From a virus: DNA of 27,707 nucleotides. The DNA is taken from the IMG/VR virus record IMGVR_UViG_3300032046_000172, positions 1 through 27,707 of that record; one strand, given 5' to 3'. The notes below the pieces were generated by a model. It saw only the letters and a program-made list of their open reading frames with translations, had not been told where the DNA came from and did not search any database. The stretch's first letter is position 1; each line of letters begins with the position of its first letter. Of this stretch, positions 23,263 through 27,707 are shown piece after piece. The position numbers and the translations under genes were made by a program.

Positions 23263-23795
23263 CCGCGCCGGCAGGACCAATCAGTCTGGCCCAGGAACGA
23301 CTGCGGGTGATGCTCGCGGATTGTACGACGTTCCGCGCACTGGTCGGGGCGACCACGCAGGAGCAGGCCCTGTCGCGCCTTTTCCACGACGCCCTGCCTC
23401 CGCCGGCCAGGGGAGTCGAGCACACCCTGGACGAACTGCGGAGCTATCGCCCGTTCGGCCTGGTCAGCACCTATCCCCAGGATGGGCATACCTTGGTGCG
23501 GGACACGGCGGATCGCAACGCCGGCGCGGAAGAGGCGGGCCGCCTGGTCATCGAAATCGAGTGGGACGTGCCTGAGACGATCGCCAATGATCCGGCCGAA
23601 GCCGGCCTGCGCTTCAACAACGCCGTGGGCCAGATCAAACAGGAACTGTTCGCCCTGGCCGGGGTCCATCCCTACCTGGCCATCAGCGAGATCGGCCAGG
23701 CGGGGTACTTTCGCGGGCCTGAAGAGCAGCAGCAGACCAAAGGGGACTACCTGGTTTACCAGTTGTTCATCGAGTGGGGCCAGCAGCGCAGATGA
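23259..23795 (+). CDS. Tail completion / terminator candidate
   Basis: 178 residues. The start overlaps the previous stop by 4 bases. The layout is an N-terminal helix (ISLAQERLRVMLADCTTFRAL), then beta strands and, at the end, LVYQLFIEWGQQ. It contains RLVIEIEWDVPE, and NNAVGQIKQELFALAG as a central helix. Size and place before the next gene fit gpU/gpZ-type or tail-terminator proteins, which close the tail tube and join it to the head. Sequence alone is not decisive. Confidence 0.55.
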   Translation: MTAPAGPISLAQERLRVMLADCTTFRALVGATTQEQALSRLFHDALPPPARGVEHTLDELRSYRPFGLVSTYPQDGHTLVRDTADRNAGAEEAGRLVIEIEWDVPETIANDPAEAGLRFNNAVGQIKQELFALAGVHPYLAISEIGQAGYFRGPEEQQQTKGDYLVYQLFIEWGQQRR

Positions 23796-23811
23796 CCGAG
23801 GTGGAGTTCGC

Positions 23812-24345
23812 ATGATCCTGGTCAGTTCGATCAAGTTTCACGGCTTTGTGCCGGGCGTGAACAACAGCCAGGTCAACATCGTCATCAGGGAAACCCTGGG
23901 CGACCTGGCCGCCTACTGGCACGAGCACATGCGGGCCAAGCACTTCACCGTGGCTGGGGCCCGGGAATACGGCTACCTGCCACGCCGGGGCGAACGCGGC
24001 AACATGCCCCGGATCGGCTTCAAGCGGAGCTACACCGGCCGCAAGCTGAAGGCGATGGGGCATACCCGGCCGCTGGTGTACACCGGCGAATCCGAAGAGA
24101 TGACCCGAATTCGCGACATCCGCGTGCACGGCAAGACCGCGACCGTCGTCTTGCACGCACCCAAGCTCAACTGGCGAAACCGCTATAGCCAGATCCACAT
24201 GTGGGAGGAGATGACCACGGTGTCCGAGCCTGAACTGCAGGAACTTTCCAGGCTATTTGGGCGAGTCATGGAGATGCGCCTGCGGGCCATCCCCAACGAT
24301 CTTACAAGGAAAATCGAACAACTAGGGCGATGGGGCGTGGCGTAG
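23812..24345 (+). CDS. Phage virion morphogenesis / tail completion protein
   Basis: 177 residues from ATG 23812, with GGAG 7 bases upstream; an open frame further upstream lies inside the previous gene. Basic and mixed alpha/beta. It contains RPLVYTGESEEMTRIRDIRV followed by TATVVLHAPKLNWR, the 'RPLxxTGxL...V...V' pattern of virion-morphogenesis tail-completion proteins (gpG/minor tail Z type), then IHMWEEMTTVSEPELQELSR. It sits directly upstream of the tail tube gene. Confidence 0.6.
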   Translation: MILVSSIKFHGFVPGVNNSQVNIVIRETLGDLAAYWHEHMRAKHFTVAGAREYGYLPRRGERGNMPRIGFKRSYTGRKLKAMGHTRPLVYTGESEEMTRIRDIRVHGKTATVVLHAPKLNWRNRYSQIHMWEEMTTVSEPELQELSRLFGRVMEMRLRAIPNDLTRKIEQLGRWGVA

Positions 24346-24371
24346 GGGCAAGAAAAAAAAGGAGAGCGATC

Positions 24372-25325
24372 ATGGACCGCTACGATCTTTACGGTGTGCA
24401 ATACGGTACTGTCCTGATCGGCGGCATCACCGCCCAGAATTTGGTCACGGGCACTACCGCGGAGGGCGTGCCCAGCAGCGGCTCAGTCTTCCCCTCGGTG
24501 ATGTCCATCACCGCCCAAAACCCGACCGGCGGCTTTACCACCTACAACCTGGCCGCGGCCCTGACGGCGTTAAGCGATGCGGTCCAGGGGATCTTCTCTG
24601 CTCCGATTGATGGGGCCGCGGAGGTACTCAAGCCGCTCAACTTCTATCTCCAGAAATATGCCGAGGGCGGTGGCCGAGCTGCTGGCTCCGTGCATCGCAA
24701 ACTGGGCATCCAGCGAGGCCTGGTCTATCCCCAGATGCTCACCTGCGACCACCAGAAATCCGCCACGCTCAGTTATAACCTCCTCGTCGGCTACGACGGC
24801 ACCAACGACCCGATCGTGCCAAGCGATACCGAGACCCTGCCCACCCCACTCACCGATGCGGAGCGCTTCACCCTCGGCCCGATCAAGATCGGGCCCCTCA
24901 TCTTGACCGCTTTCAAGCGGTTGCAGATCGACTTCGGTGTGCGGGCGGCCGCCGAGGGGGCGGAGTCGGCCCTCTGGCCCACCCACACCAGCGTCGTCCA
25001 AATTGCCCCGCGGATCACCATCGACGGGATCGACCCGAAGTGGTTTGCGGCCAGTGGGGCGGTGGCCCTGGCCGGCCTGGCCGCCGCCCATGCCGATACG
25101 ATCATCTACCTGCGCAAGCTGGCGATCGGCGGGACCTTCGTCGCCGACGACGTGGCGGAGCACATTTCGTTCACTCTGGCAGGATTGGCCCACATGGACA
25201 AGGTGGCCGACGTCAGCACCGGCCCGGCGGGCGTGTCCCTGAGCATCCCGCTGTATCACGATGGGAATAATCTGCCACTGCTAGTGAGCACCACCGCGGA
25301 GATTGAATCCTTCGAGGAGGAATGA
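24372..25325 (+). CDS. Tail tube (major tail) protein candidate
   Basis: 317 residues from ATG 24372; GGAG (24361-24364) 7 bases upstream, preceded by an A-rich run. Beta-rich with an early DLYGVQYGTVLIGGITAQNL strand pair, then KSATLSYNLLVGYDGTND and FGVRAAAEGAESALWPTHTS, and a Gly/Ala-rich C-terminal half ending SIPLYHDGNNLPLLVSTTAEI. Position after tail completion genes and before the tail chaperone and tape measure is the tail tube slot. At 317 residues it is longer than lambda gpV (246). No specific motif is conclusive. Confidence 0.6.
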   Translation: MDRYDLYGVQYGTVLIGGITAQNLVTGTTAEGVPSSGSVFPSVMSITAQNPTGGFTTYNLAAALTALSDAVQGIFSAPIDGAAEVLKPLNFYLQKYAEGGGRAAGSVHRKLGIQRGLVYPQMLTCDHQKSATLSYNLLVGYDGTNDPIVPSDTETLPTPLTDAERFTLGPIKIGPLILTAFKRLQIDFGVRAAAEGAESALWPTHTSVVQIAPRITIDGIDPKWFAASGAVALAGLAAAHADTIIYLRKLAIGGTFVADDVAEHISFTLAGLAHMDKVADVSTGPAGVSLSIPLYHDGNNLPLLVSTTAEIESFEEE

Positions 25326-25379
25326 AACTCAGAAGTGCGAAAAGGTAAAGGCCGAGTGGACTACATGAGGAGACCAAGC

Positions 25380-25925
25380 ATGCAAAAGTGGTCGTTGATC
25401 GGGTTAGGACTGTTCGCCGCTGGGCTGGCCCCGACCGTTGGTTGCGCCTGGGCCGACCCGGGTGGACAGGTGGCGCGAGGCCTCGGCCAGTCCAAGACGT
25501 ACCAGTGGGGGGCGGACGGCAATTTCTCGGCCGTCGGCCAGGGCACGCAGACCGAGAGCTTCTGCATGATGGAGGGCGACATCGCCTTCCAGCGCAAGGA
25601 CGGCAAGCTGCTGCTCGACAAGGGTGGCAACCCCGTCCCGGACATGAACAAGACCAAGGTCCGCTACTACCTGCGCGCCGACCCCAAGGCGGACGACGCG
25701 GCGAACGCTATGGGCCAGGCCCTGGCGGCGAGCACGGCGCAGGCGGCGATACTCGGACAGACGATCACGGGGATGTTCAATGCCGTGATCCCGCTGCTGA
25801 CCCGGCCCGCGGCGGCTACGGCGGCGGATACGGGCACAGCCGGCGGGAACTCGGCGGCCATGCTGCAGCGGCTTGACCGGCTGCTGAGCCTGCTGGAGGC
25901 CAGCCGTGGCCTGGGCCCTCCGTAG
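25380..25925 (+). CDS. Phage-encoded lipoprotein candidate
   Basis: 181 residues from ATG 25380 (GAGGAG 8 bases upstream); ATG 25365 is an alternative. The N-terminus is a lipoprotein signal: a short basic start, a hydrophobic stretch LIGLGLFAAGLAP, then TVGC with the lipid-linked Cys at position 22. The mature part has no TM helix. It contains GQGTQTESFCMMEGDIAFQR and an Ala/Thr-rich stretch, and ends in a helix (MLQRLDRLLSLLEASRGLG). A membrane-anchored protein could serve in lysis (spanin-like) or superinfection exclusion. Its place between tail tube and tail chaperone is odd for either. Confidence 0.6.
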   Translation: MQKWSLIGLGLFAAGLAPTVGCAWADPGGQVARGLGQSKTYQWGADGNFSAVGQGTQTESFCMMEGDIAFQRKDGKLLLDKGGNPVPDMNKTKVRYYLRADPKADDAANAMGQALAASTAQAAILGQTITGMFNAVIPLLTRPAAATAADTGTAGGNSAAMLQRLDRLLSLLEASRGLGPP

Positions 25926-25950
25926 ACGGCCGCCGCCGACCCTCCAGGAA

Positions 25951-25984
25951 TTGCCGGAGCCCGCCTGCGCGGCTCCCTGGGCAA
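25951..25984 (+). terminator. Terminator-like hairpin after the lipoprotein gene
   Basis: A stem of 11 bp with a 3-base bulge: TTGCC-GGAGCC (25951-25961) pairs with GGCTCC (25971-25976) and GGCAA (25980-25984); loop CGCCTGCGC; bulge CTG. It is followed by TCTTAT, a weak T-rich stretch. It lies 26 bases after the stop and could partly end transcription of the tail tube-lipoprotein section. Confidence 0.5.
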
Positions 25985-26075
25985 TCTTATCGGGCCAGGT
26001 GGCCTTTGGGATGGGGGAAACGTGTCCTGTGTATCCTGGGCCAATTCGGCCCGTTGGAGAATAGGAGATCAAGTC

Positions 26076-26279
26076 ATGACTTGGAAGACGGCATTCGGAC
26101 CTCTGGGAAGTCGCAAGGTGCAGGTCGCCCTGGCCACCGTGCTCGCCGCCTGGGCCGCTCAGGCCGGCCTCGGTCTGAGCGAGGACGTGATCCTTACCAT
26201 CCTGGGCGTCGGCGCAGCGTTGATTTTGGGGATTGCCCACGAGGATGCCGGGGCCAAGAGCGCCGGCCCGCTGGGCTAG
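26076..26279 (+). CDS. Holin-like small protein with two TM segments
   Basis: 67 residues from ATG 26076 (AGGAG 8 bases upstream). Two hydrophobic stretches, VQVALATVLAAWAAQAGLGL and VILTILGVGAALILGIA, are separated by an acidic turn (SEDV). The end reads HEDAGAKSAG, like the 'G(I/L)A.EDAGAKSA' close I recall from small phage holins or TM proteins. Size and topology fit a class II-type holin, which would open the inner membrane at lysis. No endolysin gene is seen nearby in this window, so this stays tentative. Confidence 0.6.
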   Translation: MTWKTAFGPLGSRKVQVALATVLAAWAAQAGLGLSEDVILTILGVGAALILGIAHEDAGAKSAGPLG

Positions 26280-26317
26280 AACCTCCGGTCTGCAGCTTAT
26301 AGGAGAGCGGTGCTTTC

Positions 26318-27127
26318 ATGGCTGGTTTCCTCTACTACCTGCCGGGAACGAAACGCAACGAGGTCAACGCCGAACTGCTGCGTAAGCTGGGGCTCGGGCA
26401 CCTGCTCGACGATCCAGCGGGAACAACCTTCCGCCTGACCATGACCGAAGTCGCCCGCGGGCCAGGCGAGGGCCGCGCCGGACTCGTAGCCGGCGATCCA
26501 CGCCGCGTGACCGGTGGCCGGATCGGCTTCTACCCACAGGAGCAAGCCTGGCGAGCAGTGTTGGGATCGGCCGGGCGAGCCTGGGTGGGTTACTACCTGG
26601 AGCAGCAGCCGCGGCCGGAGGAACTGGCCCGGGCGGGCGCGCTCGATGGGCACAGCCTGCTGCTGAATGACGGCCAACGCTGGGTCATCCCGGTTATCCG
26701 TGGGGTTTCGGAAGAGGAGGACCAACTGGTCGGCTACTGCGCGGCCCCCCGGCTGGTGGATTGGGACGAAAAAGGCGAGCGGGTCGCCGGCGAGGTGGTA
26801 CCCCGGTACCGCAAGTTCTGGGAGTTGGCCTGCTTGTGGTTCGATCTGGCCAGGGGCCGGGCGCTGGGTGAGATGATTCCCGAAACGTTGGAAGCACTCG
26901 ACGATCTCCCCGTCCTGGCCCTGGCCACCAATTACGCGGTCTCCAAGACGGAGATCGGCATGTTGGGCCTGTTGACCACCGACCTGGAGCGCCGCGTCTG
27001 CCAGGTGGTGATCGACTGGCCGACCTGGCTGGAGCATCTGCGAAAAAAAGCGGGAGCCGCTGGCTCGTCTACCTGCGATGGGCCCGCGGCCGCCACCGGG
27101 GGTACCGGCCGACCTTCGCCGACCTGA
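26318..27127 (+). CDS. Tail assembly chaperone candidate (zero-frame product)
   Basis: 269 residues, with AGGAG 12 bases upstream of ATG 26318. Starts MAGFLYYLPGTKRNEVNAEL. The C-terminal part (LALATNYAVSKTEIGMLGLL, then ICQVVIDWPTWLEHLRKK-like, actual residues RVCQVVIDWPTW) has the look of tail chaperone ends. The gene ends just before the tape measure gene, the usual place of lambda G. It carries an A AAA AAA slippery site near its 3' end (27043-27049), and a -1 frame continues beyond. At 269 residues it is larger than gpG (140), and its N-terminal ~170 residues resemble no family I know. A single non-frameshifted protein with a sequencing error is the alternative. Confidence 0.6.
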   Translation: MAGFLYYLPGTKRNEVNAELLRKLGLGHLLDDPAGTTFRLTMTEVARGPGEGRAGLVAGDPRRVTGGRIGFYPQEQAWRAVLGSAGRAWVGYYLEQQPRPEELARAGALDGHSLLLNDGQRWVIPVIRGVSEEEDQLVGYCAAPRLVDWDEKGERVAGEVVPRYRKFWELACLWFDLARGRALGEMIPETLEALDDLPVLALATNYAVSKTEIGMLGLLTTDLERRVCQVVIDWPTWLEHLRKKAGAAGSSTCDGPAAATGGTGRPSPT

Positions 27128-27213
27128 TGGCCCTGGACGAAGGGCTGGGCGAACCCGAGCCGCTGGTGATCCAGAACTACCCGGTGGCCATGCACGTGGT
27201 CCGTTGGCGGTGA
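27043..27213 (+). other. Slippery site and -1 frame extension
   Basis: Bases 27043-27049 are seven A's, in the phase A AAA AAA needed for a -1 slip (zero-frame codons AAA 27044-27046 and AAA 27047-27049). A small stem GAGCC/GGCTC (27054-27058/27062-27066) starts 4 bases after it. After the slip, the -1 frame reads on from 27049 as SGSRWLVYLRWARGRHRGYR, continues through LMALDEGLGEPEPLVIQNYP, and ends with TGA 27211-27213, giving a 298-residue fusion. The extension stops 4 bases before the tape measure start. Confidence 0.65.
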
Positions 27214-27217
27214 GAAC

Positions 27218-27707
27218 ATGCCTGGAACTGGAAACGTTCATCTCGACCTGACGGCTGAGGACAAAGCCGTCGTCGCCGCGCTGAATCGCGCTCAGCGGAA
27301 ACTCGATGATCTACAAGGTAAGCTTAGTGAGCTCGGCAAGGCTGGCCGGTTTGCGGGCAAAAACCTCGAGGATGCCGGCCAGAGTGCCGGGAAGGCGTTC
27401 GACCCCAGCCGGCTGACTTCGATGGTTACGCAATTCGTGAGCTTCAGCGCGGCCGTCGAATCCGCCAAGAAGCTTATGGACTCGATGGCGGCTGAACGGG
27501 CCGCCGGCGGGGCCGGGCTGGAGCGGACGGCCGCCGCCGGGATGAAACTGACTCAGTATGCCGGCGGTGACCCCGCCAAGTTGGCCGCCTACCAGAAAGC
27601 GATTCGGGAATCGCGTACCGAAGAGGGGCTCAGCGCCGAGGCGGCGGGCGGGCTCCAGACTTCCTTGGAAGCCAAGGGCTGGGGCCGGCATCGGCAACTG
27701 TTCGCTG
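27218..27707 (+). CDS. Tape measure protein (5' part, cut by window end)
   Basis: ATG 27218 opens a frame that runs without a stop to the window end (at least 163 residues). It starts MPGTGNVHLDLTAEDKAVVA, followed by a long helical stretch with heptad-like spacing (LNRAQRKLDDLQGKLSELGKAG), Ala/Gly-rich helices and QYAGGDPAKLAAYQKAIRES. This is the usual opening of a tape measure protein, which sets tail length and is ejected with the DNA. The start lies 4 bases after the -1 extension stop. A weak GGTGAG precedes it. Confidence 0.75.
   Translation, partial: MPGTGNVHLDLTAEDKAVVAALNRAQRKLDDLQGKLSELGKAGRFAGKNLEDAGQSAGKAFDPSRLTSMVTQFVSFSAAVESAKKLMDSMAAERAAGGAGLERTAAAGMKLTQYAGGDPAKLAAYQKAIRESRTEEGLSAEAAGGLQTSLEAKGWGRHRQLFA

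Overview
The window looks like about 27.7 kb of a temperate, tailed (siphovirus-type, lambda-like) phage or prophage with high GC content. The host is probably a planctomycete or a relative. This host guess rests on the integrase: its RLxR-type box reads TLRQS with Gln in place of the usual His, and it has a long low-complexity C-terminal tail rich in Ala, Gln and Arg, as I remember from planctomycete phage-type integrases. All convincing genes lie on the + strand, are tightly packed, often overlap by 4-26 bases, and mostly have GGAG-type ribosome binding sites. TGA is used as an ordinary stop.

Left part (1-8.1 kb), early and lysogeny genes. It opens with small phage proteins and a hairpin-rich non-coding stretch directly before a tRNA-Met(CAT). 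Then come a small conserved phage protein, a DUF2303-like protein, a winged-helix replication-initiator candidate carrying an iteron-like repeat cluster inside its own gene, a winged helix fused to a DNA polymerase X-type nucleotidyltransferase, and an ASCH-like protein interrupted by an in-frame TGA. Next is an unusual ~850-base repeat field with 5-base phasing, a protein with RAMP-like features, an excisionase-like HTH protein and a tyrosine integrase.

Middle part (8.1-14 kb). A small unknown gene with an internal 30-base duplication, a ~360-base non-coding gap, a 1313-residue receptor-binding or fibre protein with sialidase-type Asp-box repeats, and a baseplate/tail-type protein with BppU-like features.

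Right part (14-27.7 kb), the virion assembly operon in lambda-like order: terminase small subunit, an internally deleted Dam methylase relic, GpA-type terminase large subunit, a double zinc-ribbon protein, a gpW-position protein, lambda-type portal, a fused prohead protease/major capsid protein, a decoration-type protein, connector, a one-TM protein, two tail-completion-type proteins and a tail tube. After the tube come a lipoprotein and a two-TM holin-like protein, then a tail-assembly-chaperone candidate with an A AAA AAA slippery site and a -1 extension, and finally the start of the tape measure gene, cut by the window end.

The points most worth a second look are the 5-base-phased array (4655-5510), the RAMP-like protein beside it, the winged-helix/PolX fusion, the possible origin inside the initiator gene, two structured non-coding stretches (723-883 and 17335-17428), the in-frame TGA in the ASCH gene, the Dam deletion relic and the tail-gene frameshift. 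All functional calls come from reading the sequence and from memory of families; no database search was run.
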